From NCBI GenBank assembly GCA_016710885.1, contig JADJUC010000031.1, forward strand, positions 24,258 to 88,257: 64,000 bases of DNA, in the 5' to 3' direction. Position 1 is the first letter of the stretch. Every line of letters begins with the position of its first letter. The position numbers and the translations under genes are program-made. Below are positions 15,971 through 25,384 of this stretch, one piece after another. The notes beneath the pieces were generated by a model, which searched no databases, was not told where the DNA came from, and saw nothing but the letters and a program-made list of their open reading frames with translations. The DNA is from Candidatus Proximibacter danicus (lineage in GTDB: Bacteria; Pseudomonadota; Gammaproteobacteria; Burkholderiales; Rhodocyclaceae).

Positions 15971-16562
15971 GCAGCAGTGCCGTTTCGTGCAGCGGCAAAC
16001 CCATGACGCCGGTGTAGCTGCCGGCGATGTGCTCGACAAAAACGCCGGCGCGCCCCTGAATGCCATAGGCTCCGGCCTTGTCCATCGGTTCGCCGCTCTC
16101 GACGTAGCGGCGGATATCGGCCACATCGAGCGCGGAAAAACGGACATCGCTGACGGACAATGCCGTCTCGACACGCGTATCAAGGCAGATGGCAACTGCC
16201 GTCAATACCCGGTGCGTCTTGCCGGAGAGTTGCGTAAGAATGCGCATGGCATCGTCGGCATCTACCGGCTTGCCGATCACTTGGCCTTCAAATTCGATGG
16301 TCGTGTCGGCCGAGAGCACCAACTGCGGCAGCAGCTTGCGCCAGCCGACGCAGCGCCAGCCATGTTCGGCTTTGGCGCGGGCAACGCGTTGGACATAGTC
16401 GATCGGATCTTCGCCGGGCAGTGGCGTTTCGTCGGTTTCCTTGTCGGCGCGTGTACCGTCTCGAAAGATCATGGTGTCGAACTGCACACCGATCTGCGTC
16501 AGCAGTTCGCGCCGGCGCGGGCTGCGCGAGGCGAGGTGGATACGGGGCGCGAGCTGGCTCAT
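15945..16562 (-). CDS. maf: Maf-family nucleoside triphosphate pyrophosphatase
   Basis: This 205-aa protein has the Maf start LASRSPRRRELL, the ADTTIEFEGQVIGKP block with the catalytic Asp, and SVSDVRFSAL. The C-terminal YGIQGRAGVFVEHIAGSYTG is typical of the dTTP/UTP pyrophosphatase (YhdE) branch. It would hydrolyse dTTP, UTP or modified nucleotides to monophosphates. It lies seven bases after rlmH in the minus-strand nadD-rsfS-rlmH-maf operon. Its 3' end overlaps the convergent glycosyltransferase-like gene. Confidence 0.92.
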   Translation of the reverse strand: MSQLAPRIHLASRSPRRRELLTQIGVQFDTMIFRDGTRADKETDETPLPGEDPIDYVQRVARAKAEHGWRCVGWRKLLPQLVLSADTTIEFEGQVIGKPVDADDAMRILTQLSGKTHRVLTAVAICLDTRVETALSVSDVRFSALDVADIRRYVESGEPMDKAGAYGIQGRAGVFVEHIAGSYTGVMGLPLHETALLLRRFGHPV

Positions 16563-16569
16563 GCGGGTT

Positions 16570-17040
16570 TCATCCTTCCCGGTGGTACGGGTGGTTCTTT
16601 ATGACACTGACCGCACGATAGAGTTGCTCGCACAGCACCAGCCGGGCCATGGCGTGCGGCAGGGTCAGGCTGGACAGGCGGATCATTTCATCCGCGCCAT
16701 CCTTCAGTTCCGGATCGAGACCGTCGGCGCCGCCGATCAGGAAGGCGGTGTCGCCCCCTTCCTGCATCCAGTGTTCGAGGCGCTGCGCCAGTTGCTGTGT
16801 TGTCAGGTCCTTGCCGCGCTCGTCGAGGGCGATGCTGCGGCTGCAGCCGGCGATGGCCGGAGCAATGCGTGCCTTTTCGGCCGCAGTGAGCTGCTCCCGG
16901 GTCTTGCTACCCCTGGGTTCCGGCTTGATTTCAATGACCGAGAGCGGCAGTTCGCGCGGCATGCGCTTGATGTATTCGCTGCATCCACTCGCCACCCAAT
17001 CCGGCATCTTGTGGCCGACGGCGGCGATCAGCAGCTTCAT
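16570..17040 (-). CDS. rlmH: 23S rRNA pseudouridine-1915 N3-methyltransferase RlmH
   Basis: This 156-aa protein is the family length when started at the ATG at 17040 (MKLLIAAVGHKMPDW). The SPOUT knot elements are visible: FLIGGADG, LPHAMARLVLCEQLYRA and the terminal HPYHREG. RlmH methylates pseudouridine 1915 on the 70S ribosome. The start overlaps the rsfS stop as ATGA, so the genes are translationally coupled. Confidence 0.95.
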   Translation of the reverse strand: MKLLIAAVGHKMPDWVASGCSEYIKRMPRELPLSVIEIKPEPRGSKTREQLTAAEKARIAPAIAGCSRSIALDERGKDLTTQQLAQRLEHWMQEGGDTAFLIGGADGLDPELKDGADEMIRLSSLTLPHAMARLVLCEQLYRAVSVIKNHPYHREG

Positions 17041-17423
17041 GCCGCTGCGTTGCTCTCGCCGTCGGCATCCTCTGCAGCCTTCTTGCGGCTGCGCGCCGTC
17101 GGGCGGGCAGACCACAGTTCCTCAAGGTTGTAGTGGATGCGAACGGCCGGCTGCATGACATGGACGACAATGTCGCCCAGGTCGACCAGCACCCATTCAC
17201 CGTTGTCCTCGCCTTCCGTCGACAATACCTCGCCGCCGGCCTCCGTTACCTTGTCGTGCACGCTGCGCGCGAGCGCTTTCACCTGGCGATTGGAGTCGCC
17301 GCTGACAATCACGATGCGATCGAACAAAGAGGTCAGTTTCGAGGTGTTGAGAACTTCGATGTCGCGGCCCTTGATGTCTTCAAGGGCGGTGACGACAATT
17401 TTTTGCAGCTTTTTAAGATCCAT
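17037..17423 (-). CDS. rsfS: Ribosomal silencing factor RsfS
   Basis: This 128-aa protein starts at the ATG at 17423 (MDLKKLQKIVV), matching the family. The core shows FDRIVIVSGDSNRQVKALA, GEDNGEWVLVDLGDIVVHVM and HYNLEELWS. RsfS binds uL14 on the 50S subunit and blocks subunit joining during starvation. It overlaps nadD by 11 bases and rlmH by ATGA. The C-terminal tail is lysine/arginine-rich and probably disordered. Confidence 0.95.
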   Translation of the reverse strand: MDLKKLQKIVVTALEDIKGRDIEVLNTSKLTSLFDRIVIVSGDSNRQVKALARSVHDKVTEAGGEVLSTEGEDNGEWVLVDLGDIVVHVMQPAVRIHYNLEELWSARPTARSRKKAAEDADGESNAAA

Positions 17424-18078
17424 CGCTGCTTCTATAGAGGTTGTGAAGGTGAATATAGTCGATAACCGGCTGGGGCAGCAAATAGCGCAGGCTATCTCCT
17501 GCAGCGAGTTGTGCGCGTATTGCGGTCGCAGAAATGGCAAGCGGCGTCATTGCGTAAGTGGTGATTTTACCTGCGGTTTCAGCGGCCAGCGCCGGTGCTT
17601 CTGCCAATCGCTGTCGGTGTTCGTCGGCGAGCGCCTCCGGTAGCGTTTCCACATCAATGACGAAGCCAGGACGATGGGCGACCGCTATGTGGGCCAGCGA
17701 AAAAATTTCCTGCCAGCGATGCCAGTCTGGCAGGCCGGCATAGGCATCGGCACCGAGCAGCAGGACCAGCGGTTGCGTCGGACCGAACTTCTGACGGAGG
17801 CGTTCAAGTGTCGGCACCGTGTAGCTGATTTCGTCACGCTCAACTTCGGCACGATCGATGCTGAAGCGCGGATTGCCGGCGGTGGCGATCTGTACCATCT
17901 GTAACCGGTGCATCGGGGCGACCTGCGGTGTTTCGCGGTGCCTTGGCTGTCCGGCAGGAACCCAGCGTACGCCGGCCAACCCCAGCTTGTCGGCAGCTTC
18001 TTCGGCCAGACGGAGGTGACCCAGATGCACCGGATCGAAAGTGCCGCCGAAAATGCCGATAGGCGATTGCTCACGCAT
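17413..18078 (-). CDS. nadD: Nicotinate-nucleotide adenylyltransferase
   Basis: This 221-aa protein starts at the ATG at 18078 (MREQSPIGIFGGTFDPVHLG). The nucleotidyltransferase motif GGTFDPVHLGH and the C-terminal ISATAIRAQLAAG are intact. NadD adenylates nicotinate mononucleotide in NAD synthesis. It is the upstream member of the nadD-rsfS-rlmH-maf operon, overlapping the membrane-protein gene before it by 8 bases. Expression probably begins further upstream. Confidence 0.95.
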   Translation of the reverse strand: MREQSPIGIFGGTFDPVHLGHLRLAEEAADKLGLAGVRWVPAGQPRHRETPQVAPMHRLQMVQIATAGNPRFSIDRAEVERDEISYTVPTLERLRQKFGPTQPLVLLLGADAYAGLPDWHRWQEIFSLAHIAVAHRPGFVIDVETLPEALADEHRQRLAEAPALAAETAGKITTYAMTPLAISATAIRAQLAAGDSLRYLLPQPVIDYIHLHNLYRSSDGS

Positions 18079-18886
18079 CGACGGGGGGCTCGTCTTGGGC
18101 GTTGGGGTCGGTGGGCCCAACCGGGGTCGTGATAAAAACCTCGCGGTAGCTGACATAGAAACTGGCAACCAATGTCGGTGCGAGGACAAATACCAGCGGC
18201 AGGGTGAACAGCGTTGTGGCGACACCGGCCGCTTCCGGCACGATGGCGACGAGGATGCCGAGGACCAATCCGGGGAGCAGTCCGCCGAAGATCAACGCGC
18301 AAATGCCGTAGGCGAGGAAGGGGCGCCAATTGCGCAGGCAGGCGGCAAGGCTGAAGAAGAGCGCCTTGCCGGCGGTGAAACCGTGCCAGGCGACGAGTAC
18401 TGGCGCGTACCACCAGGCCATGACTATCGGTGTCATCAGTATCAGCGCGATCTGGGCGGCAGCAAGAAATTCACCGCTGGCGATTTCTTCCGGCGTCGGG
18501 CGATAACCGCCGACCATTGTTTGCAGGAAAAGCCCGCCGTCGGCGATGGCCGACATGCCGAGCGCCACAATTGATGCGCCGAGATAAAGACCGCCGAGGG
18601 TAAGCAGGGTTTTCGTTTGCGTGCGAAACCCCGAAAACAGCACCTGCACTTCCAGTGGGCGACCGGCATCCAGATTTCGGCTGGCATTCATCAGGCTGAC
18701 TGAAAAGGCGGGAATGCTGAGCGTGGCGATGACCGGCCCGATCAAGGGCAGCGAATTGACCAGTGCGATGATCATCCAGTAGGCAAGAATGATCAGCGTC
18801 AGCAGCGGCGGATTCTTGAGAAATATCGTCAGGCCGGCGGCAAGCCAGCCCCAGCCCTGTCGGGCGGTAAGCTTTTGCGCCTGCAC
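18071..18886 (-). CDS. BPSS1780-family integral membrane protein
   Basis: This 271-aa protein has a GTG start with AAAGGA upstream. About six hydrophobic segments are visible, for example LLTLIILAYWMIIALV and YGICALIFGGLLPGLVLGIL. The opening GWGWLAAGLTIFLKNPPL matches the BPSS1780 family of betaproteobacterial membrane proteins of unknown function. It precedes nadD with overlap and follows a paralogue. The tail is short, acidic and proline-rich. The family is remembered, not tested. Confidence 0.75.
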   Translation of the reverse strand: MQAQKLTARQGWGWLAAGLTIFLKNPPLLTLIILAYWMIIALVNSLPLIGPVIATLSIPAFSVSLMNASRNLDAGRPLEVQVLFSGFRTQTKTLLTLGGLYLGASIVALGMSAIADGGLFLQTMVGGYRPTPEEIASGEFLAAAQIALILMTPIVMAWWYAPVLVAWHGFTAGKALFFSLAACLRNWRPFLAYGICALIFGGLLPGLVLGILVAIVPEAAGVATTLFTLPLVFVLAPTLVASFYVSYREVFITTPVGPTDPNAQDEPPVDA

Positions 18887-18931
18887 GTCAGTCCTTTGTC
18901 AGCGTGGGTTGTAAAGAGCTTTTCATCTTGC

Positions 18932-19678
18932 TCAGCCGAGAAAAATGTCCTTGTAGGCAGCGTACAGGGCACCAAAAAGTACCGGCATCAGGACGAGGAA
19001 GCCGAGGCCCATGGGCAGGGCGGCAAAAAAGCTCAGAACGAGAACGATCAGGCCGAAAACCATCATCACCAGCCAGTTCTTCATGTTGGCAGCAAAGCTG
19101 GCCTTGAGTGCAGGTACGGGCGCCATGTCGTTGAAATAAACCAGTGCCGGTGCGAAACATATGGCCATGAGCAACGGTATGCCGAGCAGCAGCGAGAGCA
19201 GTCCGGCGATGGCGATGCCACCCAGACCGATGCCAGCTCCGACACCCGGCTGCCCGGCAACTCCGGCTATCAGACCCCCGGCAATGCTTCCGCCAGCAAG
19301 CACCATCACTATTAGTCCGATGACAAGCCAGCCTGCCATATAGATAACGCCGAGCATGATCAGCGGGCCGGTTTGTTGCTGGAATCCGGCAAAAAGATCG
19401 CCGATCTCGAATTGGCCTTCGTCAGAAAGGCGGCGGATGGCGTGCAGCATGCCGGCTGCCAGTATTGGCATCAGCAGGTTGGCTGCGAGGGCGCCGATGA
19501 CAGGCACGATCTGCAAGCCGAAAAAAACGACCAGCAGCAGAACCGAGATGGCCAGCCACAAGCCCGGGTTGGCGATGAACACGGCCCATCCCTGACGCAG
19601 CCAGTTGAAAGCACTGTCGGGTGGCGCGACGCGTGGTTCGCCAGAAAAAGCGGTGGGGGTGAGCGGAAACTGTTCCAT
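18932..19678 (-). CDS. BPSS1780-family integral membrane protein, paralogue
   Basis: This 248-aa protein shares the fold pattern of the following gene: an N-terminal NWLRQGWAVFIANPGLWLA motif, then five or six transmembrane segments rich in Gly, Ala and Leu. A run of small residues (GGLIAGVAGQPGVGAGIGLG) forms a flexible loop or tightly packed helix. A 45-base gap separates the two, so they are probably an operon and perhaps partners. No function is known to me. The 138 bases upstream to 19816 hold no gene. Confidence 0.75.
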   Translation of the reverse strand: MEQFPLTPTAFSGEPRVAPPDSAFNWLRQGWAVFIANPGLWLAISVLLLVVFFGLQIVPVIGALAANLLMPILAAGMLHAIRRLSDEGQFEIGDLFAGFQQQTGPLIMLGVIYMAGWLVIGLIVMVLAGGSIAGGLIAGVAGQPGVGAGIGLGGIAIAGLLSLLLGIPLLMAICFAPALVYFNDMAPVPALKASFAANMKNWLVMMVFGLIVLVLSFFAALPMGLGFLVLMPVLFGALYAAYKDIFLG

Positions 19679-19816
19679 GGCGATTTCCTTGTGAGAGGAG
19701 CAGGAATGCTAGCCCGGCCATCAGGTGCAGGCAAGCGGCGTCGGCTGCAAGGTGGGCGCAGCCTGCGATGGCGTCAGGAGGGCCGAGGCCGGCCCAGCGT
19801 CAGTGGATACTGGAAA

Positions 19817-20155
19817 TCAGAAGGTTTTGATGATCCACATCGGGACGCGGACACGGTCGTCCAGCGTTTCCATGCGGGCGAAGTTGCCGTCGCCCTGCGT
19901 GTCGACGAGGTAGTAGGGCACGCCATGTGGCGGTGTCACCTTGAGCATGTAGAGCCGGCCATCGCGACGATATTCCTCGACGGTGTCGCCGTCGCGCTTG
20001 CGGATCGTTACCTGTGGCTCAAGCGACTCGTCGAATGGCACGATCTCCGGCGGGGGCGGCGGGATTGCCGGCAACGGCTGCAGATCAGCTGGCTTGCCAG
20101 TCTGGGCGAGAGCGGTGGTAGCAACGAAAGCCAGCAGAAGGAAAAGACGGCGCAT
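19817..20155 (-). CDS. DUF2782 periplasmic protein
   Basis: This 112-aa protein has a signal peptide (LFLLLAFVATTALA), a proline-rich linker (PPPPPE) and a compact domain: VTIRKRDGDTVEEYRRDGRL, then YMLKVTPPHGVPYYLVD. This matches DUF2782, a small exported family commonly found next to polA in betaproteobacteria. The role is unknown. It lies 31 bases after the LOG-family gene on the same strand and is probably cotranscribed with it. Confidence 0.8.
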   Translation of the reverse strand: MRRLFLLLAFVATTALAQTGKPADLQPLPAIPPPPPEIVPFDESLEPQVTIRKRDGDTVEEYRRDGRLYMLKVTPPHGVPYYLVDTQGDGNFARMETLDDRVRVPMWIIKTF

Positions 20156-20186
20156 GGAAAATCCCCGGAAAGTAGCCCGAATTGTA

Positions 20187-20915
20187 TTACAGGTTGAGCA
20201 GCATCTCGCGTTCGTCTGGCAGCGGTGCGAAGCCCCGGTTTTCGTAATGCTTGAAAATGGCTTCGACCACTTCCTCCGGTTTGTCGAGCAACTGGATCAG
20301 GTTCATGTCTTCCGGAGAAATCATTTTTTCCTCGACCAGCCGTTCGCGGAACCAGTCGATCATCCCCTGCCAGAACGGGGTGTGGACCAGAATGATCGGA
20401 ATCCGGCGGCTTTTCCCGGTCTGGATCAGCGTCAGCGCCTCCAGCAACTCATCCAGGGTGCCGAAGCCGCCAGGCATGACGACGTAGGCGCTGGCGAACT
20501 TGACGAACATGTACTTGCGGGCGAAGAAGTGGCGGAAGGACTGGGAGATGTCCTGATAGCCGTTGGAATTCTGCTCGTGTGGCAGCTGGATGTTGAGGCC
20601 GACCGAGGGACTCTTGCCGAAGAAGGCGCCCTTGTTGGCGGCCTCCATGATGCCGGGGCCGCCGCCGGAAATGACGGAGAAGCCGGAATCCGAGAGCTGG
20701 CGGGCGATCGCTTCGGTCAGCTCGTAGTAGGGCGAGCCCTCGGCAACCCGTGCGCTGCCGAAGATGGAGACGGCCGGGCGGATGGCGGCAAGCCTTTCGG
20801 TGGCCTCGACGAACTCTGCCATAATGCCGAAGATCCGCCAGGATTCCCGTGCCGAGATGGCTTGTTTCAGGCTGTCCGGGTCCGCCAGGGGCGGCAACTT
20901 GTCTTTTTCGCTCAT
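20187..20915 (-). CDS. LOG/TIGR00730-family nucleotide 5'-monophosphate nucleosidase
   Basis: This 242-aa protein has a Rossmann-type core with SIFGSARV, SGGGPGIMEAANKGA and the diagnostic PGGFGTLDELLEALT motif. These form the nucleotide-binding and catalytic site of cytokinin-riboside-monophosphate phosphoribohydrolases. In bacteria that do not make cytokinin the enzymes often act as AMP/GMP nucleosidases. It starts only 11 bases from divergently transcribed polA, so each promoter must lie inside the other gene's coding sequence. Confidence 0.88.
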   Translation of the reverse strand: MSEKDKLPPLADPDSLKQAISARESWRIFGIMAEFVEATERLAAIRPAVSIFGSARVAEGSPYYELTEAIARQLSDSGFSVISGGGPGIMEAANKGAFFGKSPSVGLNIQLPHEQNSNGYQDISQSFRHFFARKYMFVKFASAYVVMPGGFGTLDELLEALTLIQTGKSRRIPIILVHTPFWQGMIDWFRERLVEEKMISPEDMNLIQLLDKPEEVVEAIFKHYENRGFAPLPDEREMLLNL

Positions 20916-20926
20916 TTTTATTCTCT

Positions 20927-23678
20927 ATGTCCGTGCTGCTACTGGTCGACGGTTCGTCCTACCTCTATCGCGCATTTCATGCGCTGCCCGACCTGCGTAA
21001 CCAGCAGAACGAGCCGACGGGTGCCGTCGTCGGTGTGCTGAACATGCTACGCCGGCTGGAAAGCGACTACAAGGCGAAGGACGTGGTCTGGAAAGCCTGT
21101 GTTTTTGACGCCAAAGGCAAGACTTTCCGCGATGACTGGTATCCCGAATACAAGGCCAACCGGCCGCCGATGCCGGATGATCTGGTGCGCCAGATCGAGC
21201 CGCTGCACGCCTGCATCGAAGCGCTCGGCTGGCCGCTGATCATGGAATCCGGCGTCGAAGCCGACGACGTCATTGGTACGCTGGCGCGGCAGGCGGCGGC
21301 GCAGGGCATCGAAGTCATCATTTCGACCGGCGACAAGGATCTGGCGCAACTGGTCGGCCCGCATGTCACGCTGGTCAACACCATGAGCAATGAAGTGCTC
21401 GACGAAGCCGGCGTGCTGGCCAAGTTCGGCGTGCCGCCGGAGCGCATCGTCGACTACCTGACGCTGATGGGCGACACCGTGGACAACGTGCCGGGCGTGA
21501 GCAAATGCGGCCCGAAGACGGCGGTGAAATGGCTGGCCCAGTACGGCACGCTGGACAATCTGGTGGCGCATGCCGACGAGGTTGGCGGCGTGGTCGGCGA
21601 GAACCTGCGCCAGGCCTTGGGTTTCCTGCCGCTCGGCCGCAAGCTGGTGACCGTGGCCTGCGACCTGCCCCTGTCGGTTACGCCGCAGACGCTGACGCCA
21701 AGGCCGATGCAGCGCGAGAAGCTGGTTGAGCTGTTTACCCGGATCGAATCGAGAAGCTGGCTGAGGGAAGTGAGTCAGCCGGAAAGCGTCAGCTCGGCAG
21801 GCTGCGCCCGCGTCCCGTGGCAACGCGCCTGCCCCGGGCGTTTGCCCCTGGATTCGTTGTTCGAACCCGACCGCTCCGGCCTACGAAACCGTATTCGATT
21901 GGGCTACTTTCGAGCGCTGGCTGGCGAAGATCAACGCTGCCGAACTGACCGCGCTGGACACCGAAACCACCAGTCTCGACCCCTTCGCCGCGCGTATCGT
22001 CGGTATCTCGCTGGCTACCGCGCCGGGCGAAGCCTGCTACATCCCGGTGGCGCACCACTACGCCGGCGTGCCGGAACAACTGCCGCGTGACGAAGTGCTG
22101 GCGAAATTGAAACCGTGGCTCGAGTCAGCCAAACACGGCAAGCTCGGCCAGCACCTCAAGTACGACCAGCACGTGCTTGCCAACCACGGTATCGCGCTGG
22201 CTGGTGTGGTGCACGACACGCTGCTCGAATCCTATGTGCTGGAGTCCGACAAGGGGCACGATCTCGGTCAGCTCGCCTCGCGCCATGTCGGGCTCGACAC
22301 CATTTCCTATGAATCGTTGTGCGGCAAGGGCGCCAAGCAGATCGGTTTCGACCAGGTCGACATCGAGCGTGCCGGCCAATACTCGGCCGAGGATTCCGAT
22401 GTGACGCTGCGTGTGCATCAGGCCTTGCTGCCGCGCATCGTCGCCGATGCCGGGCTGAACCGTATTTACGCCGAGATTGAAATGCCGGTGCGCGAGGTCA
22501 TCTACCGCATGGAGCGCAACGGCATCCTGATTGACGCCGCATTGCTGGCCAAGCAGAGCCACGAACTCGGTACGGCGCTGATGGCGCTGGAAAACAAGGC
22601 ACACGAACTCGCCGGCCAGCCGTTCAACATCAACTCGCCGAAGCAGCTGGCCGAGATCCTGTTCACCAAGCTCGGCCTGCCGGTGCAGAAGAAGACCCCT
22701 TCCGGCGGCCCCTCCACCGACGAGGAGGTGCTGTCGGAACTGGCGCTCGACTACCCGCTGCCCAAGGTGCTGCTGGAGACGCGCCAGCTCGGGAAACTGA
22801 AGAGCACCTACACCGACAAGCTGCCGCGCATGGTCAACGCCGACACCGGCCGCGTGCACACCAGCTACTCGCAGGCCAGCGTCATCACCGGCCGGCTGGC
22901 GAGTTCCGAGCCGAACCTGCAGAACATCCCGGTGCGCACCGCCGAGGGCCGTCGCATCCGCGCCGCCTTCGTTGCGCCGCAGGGTTCAAGCATCGTCTCG
23001 GCCGACTACTCGCAGATCGAGCTGCGCATCATGGCGCACCTCTCCGAGGACGCGCGTTTGCTCGAAGCCTTCGCGCAGGGCGAGGATGTGCACCGCGCCA
23101 CCGCTGCCGAAATCTTCGGCGTGACGCCGCTGGAAGTCGGCCCGGACCAGCGCCGCGTCGCCAAGGTCATCAACTTCGGCCTGATCTACGGCATGAGCGC
23201 CTTCGGCCTGGCCCGCCAGCTCGACCTCGAACGCAGTGCCGCCGCCGCCTACATCGAGCGCTACTTCACCCGCTACCCCGGTGTTGCCCGCTACATGGAA
23301 GAGACGCGAAACGCCGCCAAGCGCGAAGGCTACGTCGAAACCGTCTTCGGCCGCCGCCTGTGGCTGCCCGACATCCGCTCTAGCCAGGTCGGCCGCCGCC
23401 AGGGCGCCGAGCGCGCCGCGATCAACGCGCCGATGCAGGGCACCGCCGCCGACCTGATCAAGCTGGCAATGATCGCCGTGCAGCGCTGGCTGGACGAAAG
23501 GCAACTGGCGACCAAGCTGGTCCTGCAGGTGCATGACGAGCTGGTGCTGGAAGTGCCGGATGCCGAGCTGGCGCAGATACGTGCCGAACTGCCGCGGCTG
23601 ATGACGCAAGTGGCCAAGCTCAAGGTGCCGCTGGTGGTAGAAGTTGGCGTGGGTGCCAACTGGGATGAGGCGCACTGA
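20927..23678 (+). pseudogene. polA: DNA polymerase I, interrupted by one frameshift
   Basis: From the ATG at 20927 the frame encodes the 5'-nuclease domain (LLVDGSSYLYRAFH, then the H3TH element NVPGVSKCGPKTAVKWL) to about residue 280. After about 21790 it reads unrelated Arg-rich sequence. The correct continuation is in another frame: a Pro/Ala linker, then the 3'-5' exonuclease (TALDTETTSLDPF) and polymerase motifs A (SADYSQIELRI), B (VAKVINFGLIYGMSAFG) and C (VHDELVLEVPD), to the stop at 23678. Removing one G near 21801 would restore a single 916-residue chain. A read error or a real split in the interdomain linker are both possible. Confidence 0.85.
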
Positions 23679-23696
23679 GAAACAGGGGGAATGCAA

Positions 23697-24038
23697 ATGA
23701 AACGTTCAGGAATGTTGTTGGGTCTGCTGGTGACCCCGTTGTTTGCTGGTTGCATTGCCGGAACCGAGATGACGGCATTGCCGGCTCGCATTGACTATGT
23801 GTGTGCCAACAATCGTGTTTTGCCGGTCGCCCGCGGACAGGATGAACGCATGGCAGCCGTACTCGTCGACGGCAAGGAATATCGCCTTTTCCGCGCGAGC
23901 AGCGCGGCGCAGGAAAAATACAGCGATGGCCGCTTTTCGCTGTACCTCGAAGGCGAGCGGGCCATGCTCGAAGATCTGGGGCGGGTGATCTACGGCCCCT
24001 GTGTATCACCGGTCCCGTTGCCGACCTACTACCGCTGA
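23697..24038 (+). CDS. Small lipoprotein with MliC-like lysozyme-inhibitor domain
   Basis: This 113-aa protein starts at the ATG at 23697, which has AGGGGGA at good spacing; the ATG six bases earlier is too close to that site. The lipobox is LFAGC. The mature part has IDYVCANNRVLPV, VLVDGKEYRLFRA and a C-terminal YGPC. This pattern of two cysteines and a C-x-N turn resembles the MliC/PliC family of C-type lysozyme inhibitors. Similarity is short, so the call is tentative. It follows polA by 18 bases. Confidence 0.6.
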   Translation: MKRSGMLLGLLVTPLFAGCIAGTEMTALPARIDYVCANNRVLPVARGQDERMAAVLVDGKEYRLFRASSAAQEKYSDGRFSLYLEGERAMLEDLGRVIYGPCVSPVPLPTYYR

Positions 24039-24072
24039 ATGGCGGCCGGGTATGCCGGCGGCGAGGCGCAAA

Positions 24073-25314
24073 TCAGATGCGCAACAGTTCGGCGAAGCGC
24101 CCTGGTTTGTCGAAGCCGAGAAACTCCAGCGCCTGAACGGCCTGCGTGCTGAATGACGGGTGCGGGTAGAGTCGGTTGAATACTTGCGTGGTTCTGACCA
24201 GCATGGCCGGCGAGGGTGTCTCGGGCGCGTTGCAGACGCCGGCGAGCATCAATCGGAGCAGCCCGAAACGTGAAATCATTCCCAGAAAATGGTGATGCGG
24301 CGAGGATGTGCCGAAAGGAAAGGTCTCGCGGAACATTTCGTGCAAGAGATAGTTGTCGACCAGTACGGGTGTGGCTTCGAGGGCGTACGCCATGCGCTGC
24401 AACCCGGTCTGATAGTTCCGGACAACCGGATCCCAGTCGGGCGGCGTAGTTCCTATGGTGTCAACGCCAAACCCCGCGGCCACAGCGTTCTGGACCATCG
24501 CCTGGGTTGGCGAGTTCTTTCTCTCCGCTTGTCCTTGCCAGAGCTTGAAGAACAGCTGGGCTTGTCCCCAATAGTTGGGGGCCGCTTCGTTGAGCGCTGC
24601 CAGCATTGCGCCATTCTCTATCTGGCCGACAAAATCATCGATGAAACGCGACACATCGAGCGTGCGATTCTCCGCAATGATCGGATCCAGTTGGTGGCAG
24701 AAGTGTCCGATGAGTACGAGCCGTTGCCATGGAAGCAGGCCGCCTTCCCGCATCAACTGAAAGCAGAAGCTACGAATTTCGTTGATGTGTTGCGGGGTCA
24801 GCTTTCCCTGTGGGGCTAGCGTCGTCACGGTAGCCGGACGAATGGTGATCGGGGCCTCGATCAGGTCGACTGCATCATCGGCCAGCAATGCTTTCCGTGC
24901 GGCTTCCGGGCAGGCGAGGTCCAGTGCGTATTCGACTTGTCCGGCAAGGTCGCGCGTGCGCCTCGGGAAAGTCGCGCAGGTGTTGGACAGATAGTCCTCT
25001 CCCAAATCGCGGTGAATTGCACAGGCGCCTTCCTCCAGAAAAGGGCAATTCTGTGTTTCCGGCACCAAATCGATTCGCGCAGGGTCGCCGCTCACCCTGC
25101 GGTCTGGTTTCGCTACAGGTTTGATGAACTGCTTGAAACGATCATTGAGATGGGCTTGCTTGACGTGGCGGCAAGCCTTGAGTGTCAGTTCGTCGATCGA
25201 AATCTTCCAGCCTGCACAGCACGTGTCCTCACAGGCGGCGCCGGTACACTGAAAATCCGCGGCATAGCGCGGCATCACGGCGAGACAGTCTCGAATCGGG
25301 TGGTGTTTTGGCAT
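24073..25314 (-). CDS. fliB: FliB-family flagellin lysine-N-methylase-like protein
   Basis: This 413-aa protein opens with the family signature: MPRYAADFQCTGAACEDTCC, then AGWKISID. Further cysteines in QNCPFLEEGACAIH and LSNTCATFPRRT suggest an iron-sulfur or zinc cluster. FliB proteins methylate lysines of flagellin in Salmonella. No flagellar gene is in the window, so substrate assignment is family-based only. It is followed 34 bases on by the convergent small lipoprotein gene. Confidence 0.75.
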   Translation of the reverse strand: MPKHHPIRDCLAVMPRYAADFQCTGAACEDTCCAGWKISIDELTLKACRHVKQAHLNDRFKQFIKPVAKPDRRVSGDPARIDLVPETQNCPFLEEGACAIHRDLGEDYLSNTCATFPRRTRDLAGQVEYALDLACPEAARKALLADDAVDLIEAPITIRPATVTTLAPQGKLTPQHINEIRSFCFQLMREGGLLPWQRLVLIGHFCHQLDPIIAENRTLDVSRFIDDFVGQIENGAMLAALNEAAPNYWGQAQLFFKLWQGQAERKNSPTQAMVQNAVAAGFGVDTIGTTPPDWDPVVRNYQTGLQRMAYALEATPVLVDNYLLHEMFRETFPFGTSSPHHHFLGMISRFGLLRLMLAGVCNAPETPSPAMLVRTTQVFNRLYPHPSFSTQAVQALEFLGFDKPGRFAELLRI

Positions 25315-25384
25315 GGCAACAAATGTACGGAGTTAGTAGCAGCCTGTCTATCCGGGTCCCGGAGCCGGGATCGGGCCTACCGAC

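Noticed and set aside
25350..25375. Hairpin TCCCGG/CCGGGA between cobC and fliB as a terminator
   Set aside because: The stem is plausible but no T-tract follows on the minus strand, so termination is not supported.
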